Shown one piece after another: positions 35,204 to 45,970 of a stretch of DNA of 50,719 nt (position 1 is its first letter; every line of letters begins with the position of its first letter). A model generated the notes under the pieces. It did no database searches, had not been told where the DNA came from, and saw only the letters and a program-made list of their open reading frames with translations. The position numbers were made by a program, and so were the translations under genes. The stretch is from Actinospica acidithermotolerans (GTDB lineage: Bacteria; Actinomycetota; Actinomycetes; Streptomycetales; Catenulisporaceae): the NCBI RefSeq assembly GCF_018139625.1, contig NZ_JAGSOH010000046.1:1-50719 (forward strand), written 5' to 3'.

Positions 35204-37336
35204 TCAGGCTGTGGCCGACTCCGTCGCGTCGTCGATCGCGTCGGGCTGGGACGGCAGCACGACCTCGCCGACGGCCGCCGGCTCGCCCGCGTCGCCGTCG
35301 AACCTGCGCAGCGGGAAGTGGCAGGCTGCCAGGTGGCCGTTCGTGCCGAACTCCACCAGCGGCGGCTCCTGCTCCGCGCACAGCGACTGGGCCGCGGGAC
35401 AGCGGGTGCGGAAGCGGCAGCCGGAGGGCGGGTCGATCGCCGAGGGCAGCTCGCCGACGATCCCCTTGTCCTCCTTGGCCTTCTCCACCGCCGGGTCGGC
35501 CACCGGGATGGTGTCGAGCAGGCCGCGGGTGTAGTGGTGCACCGGGTTCGCGTACACCGACTCGGCCGGGCCGATCTCCACCAGCTTGCCCAGGTACATC
35601 ACGCCGATCCGGTCCGAGAGGTAGCGGACCACGGACAGGTCGTGCGAGATGAACAGGTACGACAGGCCGAACTCGACCTGCAGGTCCTTCATCAGGTTCA
35701 GCACCTGCGACTGGATCGAGACGTCCAGCGCGGAGACCGGCTCGTCCGCCACGATCAGCTTCGGCGCCAGGGTGAGCGCGCGGGCCAGCCCGACGCGCTG
35801 GCGCTGGCCGCCGGAGAACTCGTGCGGGTAGCGCTCGAGCGCGGTGCGCGGCAGGCCCACCTGGTCGAACAGCTCGGCGATCCGCTTGTCCCGGCTCGCC
35901 TTGTCGCCGACCTTCTGGATGTCCAGCGGCTCGCGCAGCACCGAGCGGACCCGCATGCGCGGGTTCATCGCCGCGTAGGAGTCCTGGAACATCAGCTGGA
36001 TCTCCCGGCGCACCGCGCCGCGCGCGTGCCTGTCCGCGGCCAGGTCCCGGCCGCCGTAGCCGATCTCGCCGCCGGTCGCGTCCTCGAGGCCGACCAGCAG
36101 CTTGCCGACCGTGGTCTTGCCGCAGCCGGACTCGCCCACCAGGCCGAGGGTCTCGCCCTGGTAGATGGTGAAGGAGACGTCCGCGACGGCCGAGACCGCG
36201 CCGATCTTGCGGCGCAGCACGGCGCCCGCGGTGATCGGGTACTCCTTGACCAGGTTCCTGACCGTCAGCAGCGGCTCGCCGATGCGCGACTGCGGGATCG
36301 CCTCGGCGCTGGTCTCCTCGGTCAGCGTCACCGGCACGGCCTTGGCCGAGCGCTCGACCTCGCCCACCGGGAAGAAGCACGCGTACTGATGCTCCGAGGT
36401 CTCGCCGGTCAGCTGCGGGTCCTGCTCGCGGCAGGAGGGCTGCGCGTAGCGGCAGCGCGCCGCGAACCGGCAGCCGGCCGGCGGCTTGGTCAGGTCCGGC
36501 GGCAGGCCCGGGATCGAGTAGAGCTTGGTGCCCGACTCGGCGCCGCGCTCGGGCAGCGAGTCGAACAGCGCCTCGGTGTACGGGTGGCGCGGATTCGCGT
36601 ACAGGGTCTCGGTGTTGGTCGTCTCGACCACCCGGCCCGCGTACATGACGGCGATCTTGTCGGCGCGCCCGGCGATGACGCCGAGGTCGTGGGTGACCAG
36701 GATGACGGCCATCCCGAGCCGCTCCTTGATCGAGTCGATCAGGCCGAGGATCTGCTTCTGCACGGTCACGTCGAGCGCCGTGGTCGGCTCGTCCGCGATC
36801 AGCAGCTTCGGCTCGTTCGCCAGCGCCATCGCGATCATCGCGCGCTGCCGCATACCGCCGGAGAGCTGGTGCGGGTAGTCGAGCGCGCGCCGCTGCGGCG
36901 AGGGCATGCCGACGAACGAGAGCATCTCGACGGCGCGCTCGTGCGCCTGCTTCTTGTCGTAGCCCTTGTGGATGCGCACCGACTCGGAGATCTGCCGGCC
37001 CACGCTCATCGTCGGGTTCAGCGACGTCATCGGGTCCTGGAAGATCATGCCGATGTCGTTGCCGCGCACCTTGGCCATCTCGGCGTCGCTCAGCGGCAGC
37101 AGGTCGCGGCCCTCGAGCAGGATCTCGCCGCCGGTGACGGCGCCGCCGTTGGGCAGCAGCCGCATGATCGACATCGCGGTCATCGTCTTGCCGCAGCCGG
37201 ACTCGCCCACCACGCCGAGGGTCTGCCCGGCCTCGATGGACAGGTTGACCCCGTCGAGCGCGTGCACGGTGGAGCGCTTGAGCCGGATCTCGGTGCGGAC
37301 GTCCTTCAGTTCGAGCAGGGGCATGGTTGGACTCAC
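35204..37336 (-). CDS. Fused double ATPase of an oligopeptide/dipeptide ABC importer (DppD-DppF type)
   Basis: A 710-residue protein with two complete ABC ATPase units. Unit 1 has Walker A GESGCGKT (44-51), signature LSGGMRQR and Walker [13 protein letters not shown]. Unit 2, from ~residue 355, has [16 protein letters not shown] and [12 protein letters not shown]. Each is followed by the Cys-containing C-terminal region typical of Opp/Dpp ATPases ([22 protein letters not shown]). The protein energises peptide uptake with the two permeases encoded just upstream. The GTG start overlaps the preceding permease stop (GTGA). Homologous importers usually have two separate ATPases, as in the neighbouring operon at 41841-44014. 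Confidence 0.95.
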   Translation of the reverse strand: MSPTMPLLELKDVRTEIRLKRSTVHALDGVNLSIEAGQTLGVVGESGCGKTMTAMSIMRLLPNGGAVTGGEILLEGRDLLPLSDAEMAKVRGNDIGMIFQDPMTSLNPTMSVGRQISESVRIHKGYDKKQAHERAVEMLSFVGMPSPQRRALDYPHQLSGGMRQRAMIAMALANEPKLLIADEPTTALDVTVQKQILGLIDSIKERLGMAVILVTHDLGVIAGRADKIAVMYAGRVVETTNTETLYANPRHPYTEALFDSLPERGAESGTKLYSIPGLPPDLTKPPAGCRFAARCRYAQPSCREQDPQLTGETSEHQYACFFPVGEVERSAKAVPVTLTEETSAEAIPQSRIGEPLLTVRNLVKEYPITAGAVLRRKIGAVSAVADVSFTIYQGETLGLVGESGCGKTTVGKLLVGLEDATGGEIGYGGRDLAADRHARGAVRREIQLMFQDSYAAMNPRMRVRSVLREPLDIQKVGDKASRDKRIAELFDQVGLPRTALERYPHEFSGGQRQRVGLARALTLAPKLIVADEPVSALDVSIQSQVLNLMKDLQVEFGLSYLFISHDLSVVRYLSDRIGVMYLGKLVEIGPAESVYANPVHHYTRGLLDTIPVADPAVEKAKEDKGIVGELPSAIDPPSGCRFRTRCPAAQSLCAEQEPPLVEFGTNGHLAACHFPLRRFDGDAGEPAAVGEVVLPSQPDAIDDATESATA

Positions 37337-38256
37337 CGCTTCTGCAGACGGGTTTCGAAGGCGTCACGCAGGGCGTCGCCGATGACGTTGAAGGCGAGGA
37401 TCACCAGGATGATCGCGATCGCCGCCGGGTAGATCATCCACCAGTAGCCCTGGTCGACGAACTGGGTCCCGTCGTTGAGCATGCCGCCGAGGTCGGCGTG
37501 CGGGGACTCGAGGCCGAGGCCGATGAAGCTCAGCGTCGAGAGGTAGAAGATCGAGCCGGCGATCGAGAAGGTGGTGTTGACGATCGTGGTGCCGATCGTG
37601 TTCGGCAGGATGTGCTTGCGGATGATGTGCGGGCCGCTGCCGCCCATCATGCGCGCCGCCGCGACGTAGTCGCGCACCTTGATCACCATGGACTCGCCGC
37701 GGATCAGGCGGGTGATGCCCACCCAGCCGGTCAGGCCGATGACCCAGATCATCAGGGTCGCGTCGTGGCCCCAGATCATGCCCAGGTAGATCAGCAGGAA
37801 GATCAGCGGGATCGACATCAGGGCGTCGATGACGCGCATCATCACCGCGTCGAGCCAGCCGCCGAAGTAGCCGGAGATCGCGCCGTACAGCGTGCCGATG
37901 ACGGCGCTGATCACCCCGCCGAGGACGCCGACGTTGAGCGAGAGCTGGCCGCCCTTGAAGAACTGCGCCAGCACGTCGGCGCCGTTCTCGTCGGTGCCGA
38001 GCGGATGCCCGGCGCCGGGCGGCAGGGTGACCGCCTCCATGTCCGACTGGGTTCCGTTGCCGTGGTAGAACATCGGGCCCAGGTAGCAGAGCAGGATGAA
38101 GGCGACGAGGAAGACGAGCGCGGCGAGGGCGAGCTTGTTCTCCGCGAACACCTCCCAGCCGCGGCGGAACATCGAACGCGGCTTCTCGACCGACTCCAGG
38201 CCGAGCTCGACCGAGGTCGGCTCCGGCGAGAGGACTTCTTCAGGGGTGGTGGTCAT
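37333..38256 (-). CDS. Peptide ABC importer permease (OppC/DppC type)
   Basis: A 307-residue inner-membrane permease with about six helices and the OppC N-terminal domain ([15 protein letters not shown]). The EAA-type loop that contacts the ATPase appears as [20 protein letters not shown]. It forms the translocation channel with the OppB-type partner. The start ATG overlaps the partner's stop by one base (TGATG), and its own stop overlaps the fused ATPase start, so the operon is tightly coupled. Confidence 0.94.
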   Translation of the reverse strand: MTTTPEEVLSPEPTSVELGLESVEKPRSMFRRGWEVFAENKLALAALVFLVAFILLCYLGPMFYHGNGTQSDMEAVTLPPGAGHPLGTDENGADVLAQFFKGGQLSLNVGVLGGVISAVIGTLYGAISGYFGGWLDAVMMRVIDALMSIPLIFLLIYLGMIWGHDATLMIWVIGLTGWVGITRLIRGESMVIKVRDYVAAARMMGGSGPHIIRKHILPNTIGTTIVNTTFSIAGSIFYLSTLSFIGLGLESPHADLGGMLNDGTQFVDQGYWWMIYPAAIAIILVILAFNVIGDALRDAFETRLQKR

Positions 38257-39200
38257 CAGTCGAGCCTCACTCGCGGGTCGAGGATTGCGTAGCTGAGGTC
38301 TGCGATCAGCGACCCGAGCACGGTGAGCGCGGCGGTCAGCATGGTGATGGCCAGCGTCACGCCGAAGTCGTTGGTGAGCGCGGCCTGGGTGGTGAGCAGG
38401 CCGATGCCCTGGATGTTGAAGACGTTCTCGATGATGACCGCGCCGCCGACGAGGGCGGGCAGCGACAGGCCGATCAGCGTGATCATCGGGATCATGGCGT
38501 TGCGCAGCACGTGCCCGTAGAGCACACGGCGCCGGCCGGCGCCCTTCGCGATCGCGGTGCGCACGTACTCCTGGGTCAGCTCGTCCAGCACCGAGGAGCG
38601 CAGGTACCTGCTGTACCCGGCGAAGCTGGTCAGCGTCAGGCAGGCGACCGGCAGGATGATCGCCTGCGGCTGGGTCAGCGCGTCGTGGAACGAGGCGATC
38701 TCGTTGCTCGTCGGGATCCAGCCGAGCTGGTCGACGAACAGGTCGAGCATGAGGAAGGCGATCAGGAAGGTCGGGATTCCCCAGAGCACGAAGGAGACGA
38801 AGGTCAGCGTGTGGTCGAGCAGCGTGTTGCGGCGCACGGCCTGCAGCACGCCGATCGGGATCGAGATCAGCACCGACAGGACCAGGGAGAGCCCGACGAT
38901 GTACATCGACTGGCCGATCGTGCCCTGGATCAGCGAGCCCACGCTCTGCTGCTTGAAGTAGTCCCAGCCGAAATCCCCGTGCAGAAAGTTCCCGAACCAG
39001 CTGAGATACTGCATGAACAGCGGACGGTTCAGGCCCATCTGCGCGGAGAGCTGGGCGATGGACTGCGGGTTGGCGTGGGTGCCGAGCAGGCCGCGGACCA
39101 TGCCGCCGGGCAGCAGGTGCAGCAGGCCGAAGGTGATGATGCTGACCAGAATCACGGTCAGGACCGCCTGCAGGGTGCGGCGGACGATGTACGCCGTCAC
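38256..39200 (-). CDS. Peptide ABC importer permease (OppB/DppB type)
   Basis: A 314-residue permease with the OppB N-terminal helix (YIVRRTLQAVLTVILVSIIT) and the EAA-type loop EYVRTAIAKGAGRRRVLYGH. It ends with the family signature LSYAILDPRVRL. The GTG at 39200 with GGAGG ~6 nt upstream is chosen over a longer open frame starting at 39311. It is the first gene after the binding protein, separated from it by ~200 bp containing a 19-bp stem-loop. Confidence 0.94.
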   Translation of the reverse strand: MTAYIVRRTLQAVLTVILVSIITFGLLHLLPGGMVRGLLGTHANPQSIAQLSAQMGLNRPLFMQYLSWFGNFLHGDFGWDYFKQQSVGSLIQGTIGQSMYIVGLSLVLSVLISIPIGVLQAVRRNTLLDHTLTFVSFVLWGIPTFLIAFLMLDLFVDQLGWIPTSNEIASFHDALTQPQAIILPVACLTLTSFAGYSRYLRSSVLDELTQEYVRTAIAKGAGRRRVLYGHVLRNAMIPMITLIGLSLPALVGGAVIIENVFNIQGIGLLTTQAALTNDFGVTLAITMLTAALTVLGSLIADLSYAILDPRVRLD

Positions 39201-39294
39201 GGAGTCCTCCCCTTCGAGGGCTCGACGACACGGGGGTTGGCGGGGCTCACGCTGGTTGCACCGATCCTTAAGTTCGAGGCCCGACTGATCGAAC

Positions 39295-39335
39295 GGGAGG
39301 CCGTGGCCCACAGGTCCTGTGGGCCACGGCCTCCC
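39295..39335 (-). terminator. Very stable stem-loop between binding protein and permease genes (operon 2)
   Basis: A perfect 19-bp stem, GGGAGGCCGTGGCCCACAG (39295-39313) with its complement at 39317-39335, has a 3-nt loop. On the minus strand it lies 60 bp after the binding-protein stop and ~95 bp before the OppB-type permease. Such hairpins often act as partial terminators or mRNA stabilisers that make more binding protein than permease. The first importer operon has an analogous hairpin at the same place. Confidence 0.8.
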
Positions 39336-39397
39336 CCTTGTTCACGTTCTGTTCGTCCGGGTGCCCCGGGCGGCCGCGGCCGCCCGGGGGCTCGGAA

Positions 39398-41293
39398 CTA
39401 CTTGGTGTAGTACCAGTCCTGCATCAGGTTGCCGCCGAAGGCGTCGCCGGCGTCGATGTGGAAGCCGTTGGCCACCGCGAGCGGCTCGAAGGTGTTCTGG
39501 TAGTTCGGCAGCATGATCAGCGGGATGGCGTGGGTGACCGTGTAGTCCTCGTAGGCGTACATGGCCGAGGAGTCCTTGGCGACCGTCACGTTGTAGATCA
39601 GCTTGTCGAGCGTGGCGTCCGAGAAGCTCATGATGTTGTTGCCGGAGCCGGTGGCGAGGAAGGCCTCGCCGGAGGGGTACGGGCTGTAGATCCAGCTGCC
39701 GTACCAGTTGGCCTCCCACGCGGTGCCGCCGGAGGCGGCGGTGCTGGCGGTCATGTAGTTGTTCAGCGCGGAGTAGGCCATCGCGTCCGGGGTGATGGTG
39801 ATGCCGGCCTGCGCGGCGTTCGAGACCATGTCGTTGACCTCGGTCACGGCGGACTGGACGCCCGAGCCGTAGTTGAAGCTGAACGCGGCCTTCTGGCCCT
39901 TGGCGATGCCCGCGCCGCACTGGCCGGAGCCGGTGCCCGGGTTCGCGCAGGTGGCCGGGGTGGTGCTGACGTCCCAGCCGTTGGCCTTGAGCAGCGCCTT
40001 CGCGGCGGACACGTCGAAGGTGGCCTTGGCGGCGGCGGCCGTCGGCGAGATCGGGTTGCCGGCGGGCAGGCTCGGGATCAGGTTGTAGGTCGGGTAGCCC
40101 CAGCCCTTGGCGATGCCGTTGATCTCACCCTGCTGGTCGATCGTGTCCTGCAGGGCCTTGATGAAGTACTCCTGCTTGAACAGCGCGCCGACCGTCGGGT
40201 TGCCGTCGTTCAGGTAGTAGAACGAGACGAGGTCGATGTTGATCGGGTTCGAGAAGTAGTACCCGTCCTTGGCCAGCGGGTTGCCCTGCTGCAGGTTGCC
40301 CGCGTCGTACTTCGGCATGTCCTCGGCCGGCACGTAGCCGACCTGCAGCGCGTCCTTGGACTTCGAGCCCGCCTTCAGCGAGGCGTACATCGCGGTGTCC
40401 GAGGTGAACGGCACGAAGTCGACCTCGTCGAGGTACGGCTTGTCGGTGCCGCTGTAGGACGAGTTCGGCACGAGCGAGAACGCACCCGAGGTCGCGTTGA
40501 AGCTCTTGAGCTTGAACGGGCCGTCGACAACCGACCACAGCGCGCTGGAGGACCAGTTCTTGTCGTCGGTGGACTCGGTCGAGAGGTACTTGTAGGTCGC
40601 GGCGCAGTCGGTCGCGGCGGCGCTGGAGCCGAAGGCGTCGGCGGAGCACTTGCCGGCGGCCGACGCGGAGGTCTTGTCCCAGGCCAGCGGGAACGGCGTG
40701 ATCGCGGAGAGCCAGTTCTCCTGCATCCACGTCTGGTTGTAGGCCTTGTCGAAGCCGATGGTGACCGTCTGGCCGGAGGCCGTGGCCGAGGTGACGTTGT
40801 CCGGGAAGTAGTCGGCACCGAGCTTGGTGTTCGCCGGCGTGTACAGGGCCCAGCTCGTCTTGTTGGCCTTGAGCATGTTCAGGAAGAACAGCACGTCCTG
40901 GCCGTCGAGGCTCTCGCCGTTCGACCACTTCCAGCTCTTGACCGTGATGGTGACGGACTTGCCGTCGGCGCTCCAGGTCGTGTTCGAGGCGGCCGAGTCG
41001 GTCGCGTTCAGCGTGACGCTGTCGTTGGCGCCGTAGAAGTACAGCGGCGCGTACATCTCCCACTGGAACGCAGAGTTCTGTGAGAGGTTCTCGGTGGGGG
41101 TGAGAAGCGGGAAGATCGCAGTCGGCTGCGTGCCGCTGATCTGGTCCACCCGGGCGACGCCGCCCTGCTTGGGCGCCCCGTTCGATTGAGTGCTCGAGCC
41201 GCTCTTCGTCGCAGAGCAGCCCGCCAGCACGGCAACGCCCGCGGCGAGCGCCGCGACGCCCGCGACCGCCCGTGTCTTCCTCGACATTCTCAT
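39398..41293 (-). CDS. Peptide-binding lipoprotein of ABC importer (SBP family 5)
   Basis: A 631-residue substrate-binding lipoprotein. The signal peptide begins MRMSRKTRAVAGVAALAAG and ends in the lipobox LAGC, with Cys26 as lipidation site. The mature part follows the SBP_bac_5 pattern (ATYKY..., VDGPFKLKSFNATSGAF, NWYGSWIYSPYPSGEAF). It would capture peptides outside the membrane and deliver them to the permeases encoded downstream. The ATG at 41293 has AGGA 9 nt upstream; ATG 41302 and 41287 are also in frame. Specificity is unknown. Confidence 0.94.
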   Translation of the reverse strand: MRMSRKTRAVAGVAALAAGVAVLAGCSATKSGSSTQSNGAPKQGGVARVDQISGTQPTAIFPLLTPTENLSQNSAFQWEMYAPLYFYGANDSVTLNATDSAASNTTWSADGKSVTITVKSWKWSNGESLDGQDVLFFLNMLKANKTSWALYTPANTKLGADYFPDNVTSATASGQTVTIGFDKAYNQTWMQENWLSAITPFPLAWDKTSASAAGKCSADAFGSSAAATDCAATYKYLSTESTDDKNWSSSALWSVVDGPFKLKSFNATSGAFSLVPNSSYSGTDKPYLDEVDFVPFTSDTAMYASLKAGSKSKDALQVGYVPAEDMPKYDAGNLQQGNPLAKDGYYFSNPINIDLVSFYYLNDGNPTVGALFKQEYFIKALQDTIDQQGEINGIAKGWGYPTYNLIPSLPAGNPISPTAAAAKATFDVSAAKALLKANGWDVSTTPATCANPGTGSGQCGAGIAKGQKAAFSFNYGSGVQSAVTEVNDMVSNAAQAGITITPDAMAYSALNNYMTASTAASGGTAWEANWYGSWIYSPYPSGEAFLATGSGNNIMSFSDATLDKLIYNVTVAKDSSAMYAYEDYTVTHAIPLIMLPNYQNTFEPLAVANGFHIDAGDAFGGNLMQDWYYTK

Positions 41294-41784
41294 GGAATGC
41301 ATTCCTATTCGCACATGCGTCAGACCCCGTGGGCGCCGGACGCGCAATCGAAACCGTCCACCGCGCCACGAACCTACGCAGCGCGGGTGTGCTGCCAACT
41401 CAGTCCCCCGGCAGACGCGTCATGGGTGGACGCGCGTCGCGGGTCGCCGGCCCCTGGGAAGGTCACCCGTGGGCCACCGCGGCGAAAGACTCTCATTTGT
41501 GCTTCCGCATTTGTACCCCACAAATCCGCGGAGCCGGGAGGCCGTAACCATCACGATCCGATCAAGAAACCGTCCGGATAGTGCAAGGTTTCCCTGATGT
41601 TTCTTCGCCGAGGCGGCGGAAACCCGCCATGATTCGCTGCGGGCGGTGGCAGCAACGCGCCAGTGGCGCGGACAAGAGCGCAGGTCACCGTGCTTCGCTG
41701 CCCCCACATGGAGGCGCGCACACCGAACGGCGCGCCTCATCACTCTCCGCGGCGACGGCGTCTTTTTTAGTGTTGAGAGAATTG
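41294..41784. other. Long leader/promoter region of importer operon 2
   Basis: No convincing gene lies in this ~490 bp. A minus-strand frame (41420-41743) is open but its composition is unlike the neighbouring genes. The region contains ATTTGT (41495-41500) and a dyad ATTTGT / ACAAAT (41509-41514 and 41520-41525, 5-bp spacer), a good operator candidate. On the minus strand TACAAAT (41515-41509) resembles a -10 box. Composition is less GC-rich around 41480-41580, as expected for a promoter. Confidence 0.5.
41551..41568 (-). promoter_or_regulatory. 18-bp motif shared by both importer promoters, copy 2
   Basis: On the minus strand this reads TTCTTGATCGGATCGTGA. A 17/18-identical copy is found at 48094-48111, upstream of the other peptide-binding protein gene, in the same orientation. 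A TACAAAT box lies 35 bp downstream of this copy (41515-41509) and 34 bp downstream of the other. The core is GATC-N-GATC. A common activator or sigma-factor site is the likely meaning. Confidence 0.6.
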
Positions 41785-41817
41785 CGACCCCGCCCGGGAT
41801 TTGCCCGGACGGGGTCG
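41785..41817 (-). terminator. Terminator after importer operon 1
   Basis: Stem CGACCCCG (41785-41792) / CGGGGTCG (41810-41817) is extended, past one C-A mismatch, by CCGGG (41794-41798) / CCCGG (41804-41808) around the loop ATTTG. It lies 24 bp beyond the stop of the last ATPase gene of the operon. Confidence 0.75.
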
Positions 41818-41840
41818 TCTCAGTTTCAACGAGTTTAGAG

Positions 41841-42869
41841 TTACGCTTCGACGAAGTGGCACGCCGTCAGATGGCCGGCGCCGAGGCCGCGATCGCGCAA
41901 CTCGGGCTCCTCGGCGGAGCAGCGGGCGGCGTCGGTCTCGGAGAGGGTCATCCGCAGCGGGCAGCGGGTGCGGAAGCGGCAGCCGGAGGGCGGGTCGGCC
42001 GGGGACGGCACGTCGCCCTGCACGATGATCCGCTCCCGCTCGCGCTCCCGGCGCGGGTCCGGGATCGGGATCGCCGAGATGAGCGCCTGCGTGTACGGGT
42101 GCTGGCTGCGCTCGAACAGCGAGTTGCCGTCCGCGATCTCGACGATCTTGCCGAGGTACATGACCGCGACCCGGTCGGCGATGTGCCGGACGACGGACAG
42201 GTCGTGCGCCACGAACAGGTAGGCGAGGCCCAGCTCGTCCTGCAGGTCCTCCAGCAGGTTGATGACGCCGGCCTGGATGGAGACGTCGAGCGCCGAGACC
42301 GGCTCGTCGAGCACCAGCACCTTCGGCTTGAGCGCGAGCGCGCGGGCGATGCCGATGCGCTGGCGCTGGCCGCCGGAGAACTCGTGCGGGAAGCGGTTGC
42401 CGTGCTCGGGATTGAGCCCGACCAGCCGCATCAGCTCGGCGACCTGCCCGGGCCCGTCGTTGCCGTACAGCCCGTGGATGCGCAGCGGCTCGGCGATGAT
42501 CTCGCTGACCGTGATGCGCGGGTTCAGGCTCGCGTACGGGTCCTGGAAGACGATCTGCATGTCCCGGCGCATCCGGCGCAGCTCGCCCTTCGACATCTTC
42601 GTCACGTCGCGGCCCTGGAAGAGCACCTCGCCGCTGGTGGCCGGCTGCAGGTGCAGGATCGCGCGGCTGGTGGTGGTCTTGCCGCAGCCGGACTCGCCGA
42701 CCAGGCCGAGGGTCTGGCCCGGCTGGATGTCGAAGGAGACCCCGGAGACGGCGTGCACCGCGCCGATCGTGCGCCGCACCACGCTGGCCGACTTGATCGG
42801 GAACTCCTTGACCAGGTTGCGCACCGAGAGGATCGGCTCGGCCCCGGCCGTGGTGTCGGTCGTGGTCAT
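41841..42869 (-). CDS. Peptide ABC importer ATPase (OppF/DppF type)
   Basis: A 342-residue ATPase with Walker A GESGCGKT (residues ~58-65), signature [15 protein letters not shown] and Walker [13 protein letters not shown]. The Opp/Dpp C-terminal Cys region follows ([14 protein letters not shown]). Together with the ATPase encoded just upstream it powers the importer of this operon. The ATG overlaps the preceding stop (ATGA). It is the last gene of the operon; the terminator at 41785-41817 follows. Confidence 0.94.
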   Translation of the reverse strand: MTTTDTTAGAEPILSVRNLVKEFPIKSASVVRRTIGAVHAVSGVSFDIQPGQTLGLVGESGCGKTTTSRAILHLQPATSGEVLFQGRDVTKMSKGELRRMRRDMQIVFQDPYASLNPRITVSEIIAEPLRIHGLYGNDGPGQVAELMRLVGLNPEHGNRFPHEFSGGQRQRIGIARALALKPKVLVLDEPVSALDVSIQAGVINLLEDLQDELGLAYLFVAHDLSVVRHIADRVAVMYLGKIVEIADGNSLFERSQHPYTQALISAIPIPDPRRERERERIIVQGDVPSPADPPSGCRFRTRCPLRMTLSETDAARCSAEEPELRDRGLGAGHLTACHFVEA

Positions 42870-44014
42870 GAGACGCCCTTCGTGTTCGGCTTCGGCACTT
42901 CCACGGCGGCCGCGGAGACCTCGCCGGTCACCCCGGCGATCTCGGCGCCGTAGGACTCGGGCATCGCCGCGTCCTCGGCCGTGTGCGAGAACACCTCGTC
43001 CGCCTGCTTGCCGGCGAGCAGCGCGCTGTAGTGACAGGCCGCCGAGTGGTCGGTCGTGTCCGTCACGAGCAGTTCGGGCTCCTCCTCCGCGCAGCGGTCC
43101 TTCGCCAGCGGGCAGCGCGGCATGAAGGGGCAGCCCGGCGGCAGCGAGAGCAGCGAGGGCGGGGTGCCCTGGATCGGGGTGAGCCGTTCGGCGCGGTCCG
43201 CGTCGAGCCGCGGCAGCGAGCCGAGCAGGCCGAGCGTGTAGGGCATCCGCGGGTTGTAGTAGATGTCGTCCACGGTGCCGATCTCGACCGGCTTGCCGGC
43301 GTACATCACCAGCACCCGGTCCGCCTGCCCCGCGACGACGCCGAGGTCGTGCGTGATCAGCACCATGGCGGCGCCGGTCTCCTGCTGGGCCGTGCGCAGC
43401 GATTCGAGCACCTGCGCCTGCACGGTCACGTCCAGGGCGGTGGTCGGCTCGTCCGCGATGATCACGTCCGGGTTGTTGGCCATCGCGATCGCGATCACCA
43501 CACGCTGGCGCATGCCGCCGGAGAACTCGTGCGGGAACTGGTCGATCCGCTTGGCCGGGAAGGGGATCCCGACGATCTCGAGCAGCTCGACCGCGCGCTT
43601 GCGGGCCTGCTCCTTCGGGATGTCGTTGTGCGCGAGGATGGCCTCCTCGAGCTGGAATCCGACCTTGTAGACGGGGTTGAGCGAGGTCATCGGGTCCTGG
43701 AAGATCATCGCGATCTTCTTGCCGCGCACGCTCATCAGCTTGCGCTCCGAGAGCCCGAGCAGCTCCTCGCCCTGGAAGGTGATCGAGCCCTGGATCCGCG
43801 CCGACTTCGGCAGCAGGCCCATCACGGCCAGCGAGGAGACCGACTTGCCCGAGCCGGATTCGCCGACGATGCCGAGCACCTCGCCGCGGCGCAGCACGTA
43901 GTCGACGCCGCGCACGGCCTGCACGTCGCCGTCGGCGGTCGGGAAGGTGACGGTGAGGTCCCGGACGGCGAGCAGTTCCTCGCCCGAGTCGAACCTGGGA
44001 TTCCGGTCGGTCAC
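42866..44014 (-). CDS. Peptide ABC importer ATPase (OppD/DppD type)
   Basis: A 382-residue ATPase with Walker A GESGSGKS, signature [15 protein letters not shown] and Walker [13 protein letters not shown]. The Opp/Dpp C-terminal motif follows ([21 protein letters not shown]). The last ~60 residues are an extra Ala/Glu-rich tail without clear function. The GTG at 44014 overlaps the upstream permease stop (GTGA), and its own stop overlaps the next ATPase start. The two ATPases of this operon are separate, unlike the fused protein in operon 2. Confidence 0.94.
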   Translation of the reverse strand: MTDRNPRFDSGEELLAVRDLTVTFPTADGDVQAVRGVDYVLRRGEVLGIVGESGSGKSVSSLAVMGLLPKSARIQGSITFQGEELLGLSERKLMSVRGKKIAMIFQDPMTSLNPVYKVGFQLEEAILAHNDIPKEQARKRAVELLEIVGIPFPAKRIDQFPHEFSGGMRQRVVIAIAMANNPDVIIADEPTTALDVTVQAQVLESLRTAQQETGAAMVLITHDLGVVAGQADRVLVMYAGKPVEIGTVDDIYYNPRMPYTLGLLGSLPRLDADRAERLTPIQGTPPSLLSLPPGCPFMPRCPLAKDRCAEEEPELLVTDTTDHSAACHYSALLAGKQADEVFSHTAEDAAMPESYGAEIAGVTGEVSAAAVEVPKPNTKGVS

Positions 44015-44958
44015 GCGCGTACCCTTGTCTGCTGCGGATCGAAGGCGTCGCGCAGGCCGTCTCCGATGAAGTTGATGGTCAGCGCGATCAGGATGATGAA
44101 GATGCCGGGGATGTAGAACAGCCACGGGTGGCCGCCCTCGATCGCGGTCTGGTTGTTGGTCACCAGCAGGCCGAGCGAGGTGTTCGGGAACTGCACGCCG
44201 AAGCCGAGGAAGGACAGCGCGGTCTCGGTCAGGATGGTGCCGGCCACGGTCAGCGTGCTGATGACGATGATCGAGCCGAGCGTGTTCGGCAGCAGGTGCC
44301 GGAAGATGATCCGGCGGTCCCGGGCGCCGAGGGCGCGCGCGGCCTCGACGAACTCCTTCTCCTTGAGCGAGAGCACCTGCGCGCGGATGACGCGCCCCGC
44401 GCTCGGCCAGAACAGCGCGGTGAGCACGAATATCAGCAGCCAGAGCGAGCTGGCCTCGGCCTGGAAGCGGTTGTCCAGCATGATCGCGATGGCGATGATC
44501 GGGAAGGTGAGGAACAGGTCCGCGATCCGCATCATGATCGTGTCGGTCCAGCCGCCGTAGAAGCCGGAGACCGCGCCGTAGATCGCGCCGAACGCGGTGG
44601 AGACCACCGAGACGACGACGGCGATGATCAGCGAGGACTGGGTGCCCTTCATCACCGCGGACAGCAGGTCGATGCCGTTGCTGTCGGTGCCGAAGGGGTG
44701 CGAGGCGTCCGGAGCGGTGAAGATGTCGTTGCTCATGAACGACGCGCTGGTCGACCACAGCAGCGGGCCGACGAACGCGAACAGCACCACGAGCGCGAAC
44801 ACGACGAGCGAGGCCATCGCGGCCTTGTGCTGGCGGAAGCGGCGGAAGACGATCTGCCGCTGGCTGCGCGCGCGGACGGTGAATTCGGCGGCCTTCGCCC
44901 CCGGGGCGGCGGTCGTGCCGAGCGTGTCCCCGGCGGAGGTGTTCACGCGGCTAGGCAA
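44011..44958 (-). CDS. Peptide ABC importer permease (OppC/DppC type)
   Basis: A 315-residue permease with ~40 N-terminal cytoplasmic residues, the OppC_N helix ([20 protein letters not shown]) and the EAA-type loop [20 protein letters not shown]. The C-terminus carries the family segment [16 protein letters not shown]. The TTG at 44958 has GAGG ~7 nt upstream and overlaps the preceding permease by eight bases; a GTG at 44946 would shorten it by four residues. Confidence 0.93.
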   Translation of the reverse strand: MPSRVNTSAGDTLGTTAAPGAKAAEFTVRARSQRQIVFRRFRQHKAAMASLVVFALVVLFAFVGPLLWSTSASFMSNDIFTAPDASHPFGTDSNGIDLLSAVMKGTQSSLIIAVVVSVVSTAFGAIYGAVSGFYGGWTDTIMMRIADLFLTFPIIAIAIMLDNRFQAEASSLWLLIFVLTALFWPSAGRVIRAQVLSLKEKEFVEAARALGARDRRIIFRHLLPNTLGSIIVISTLTVAGTILTETALSFLGFGVQFPNTSLGLLVTNNQTAIEGGHPWLFYIPGIFIILIALTINFIGDGLRDAFDPQQTRVRA

Positions 44959-45934
44959 GACGGATCCTCGGGTCCAGGACCGCGTAGAGCAGGTCGGCGA
45001 TGAGGTTCATGACGATGACGAAGACGGCGGTCACCAGCAGCCAGGCCATCACCGAGTTCGGGTCGGCCATCTGGATCGAGCTGATGAAGAACAGGCCCAT
45101 GCCGCGCCACGAGTAGATGGTCTCGGTGATCACCGCGCCGCTCAGCAGCGCCGCGGTGTCCAGGGCCACCTGCGTGGTCAGCGGGATCAGGGCGTTGCGC
45201 AGGCCGTGCCGGAACATCACCCGGAACGGGCTCAGGCCCTTCGCGCGGGCCAGGCGCATGTAGTCGCTGCCGAGGACCTCGAGCATGGACGCGCGCTGGA
45301 ACCGGGACCACGCCGCGTAGGACAGCAGCGCGAGCGTGACCACCGGGAGGATCATGTGCTGGGCCGCGTCGCCGAGCTGCGGCAGGAAGCCGGCCGGCGG
45401 ATTGGGGCTCGACTCCCACAGCGTGTCGAACAGGTGGGTGCCGGTGGCCTCGTTGAACTGGATCGCCCATTCCTTGAGCAGCACCGCGAACCAGAAGGTC
45501 GGCAGCGACAGGAACAGGAAGCCGATCGTGGTCGTGGCGTAGTCCAGCTTGCTGTACTGGCGCACCGCGGTGACCACGCCGACGATGACCGCGAGGATCA
45601 ACGCGATCAGGATGGTGCCGACCACCAGCCGCAGCGTCACCTCCATCGCGTAGCCGAGCTGCTGGCCGATGTGGTAGTTCGTCTGGGTGCTCGAGCCGAA
45701 TGTGCCGTGCAGCACGAGGCCGGTCAGCCAGTCCCAGTACCGCTGGAGGAGGGGCTTCGTGAGCCCGAACTTCACCCTCAGCGAATCGAGCTGAGCGGCG
45801 GACAGCGGCGGTTTCTTCGTGAGATAGGGCGTCATCGGGTCGACCGAGGAGGCGACCATCAGGAAGATGACGAAGGTCGAGGCGACCAGGATCGGTATCG
45901 ACTGGATCAGCCGTCGGACGCTGTAGACAAGCAT
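44951..45934 (-). CDS. Peptide ABC importer permease (OppB/DppB type)
   Basis: A 327-residue permease. The N-terminal helix (VRRLIQSIPILVASTFVIFL) and a periplasmic segment precede five further helices. The EAA-type loop is DYMRLARAKGLSPFRVMFRH, and the protein ends [12 protein letters not shown], the OppB family signature. It follows the binding-protein gene after a ~110-bp gap with a 17-bp stem-loop, and overlaps the OppC-type gene. Confidence 0.94.
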   Translation of the reverse strand: MLVYSVRRLIQSIPILVASTFVIFLMVASSVDPMTPYLTKKPPLSAAQLDSLRVKFGLTKPLLQRYWDWLTGLVLHGTFGSSTQTNYHIGQQLGYAMEVTLRLVVGTILIALILAVIVGVVTAVRQYSKLDYATTTIGFLFLSLPTFWFAVLLKEWAIQFNEATGTHLFDTLWESSPNPPAGFLPQLGDAAQHMILPVVTLALLSYAAWSRFQRASMLEVLGSDYMRLARAKGLSPFRVMFRHGLRNALIPLTTQVALDTAALLSGAVITETIYSWRGMGLFFISSIQMADPNSVMAWLLVTAVFVIVMNLIADLLYAVLDPRIRLA

Positions 45935-45970
45935 CGAAGACCTCGAATATCAGTGCTGGAGCGGGGACGG

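Noticed and set aside
41420-41743. 107-codon minus-strand open frame upstream of a binding-protein gene
   Set aside because: Codon use and composition differ from neighbouring genes, and the frame covers the shared promoter motif and operator dyad.
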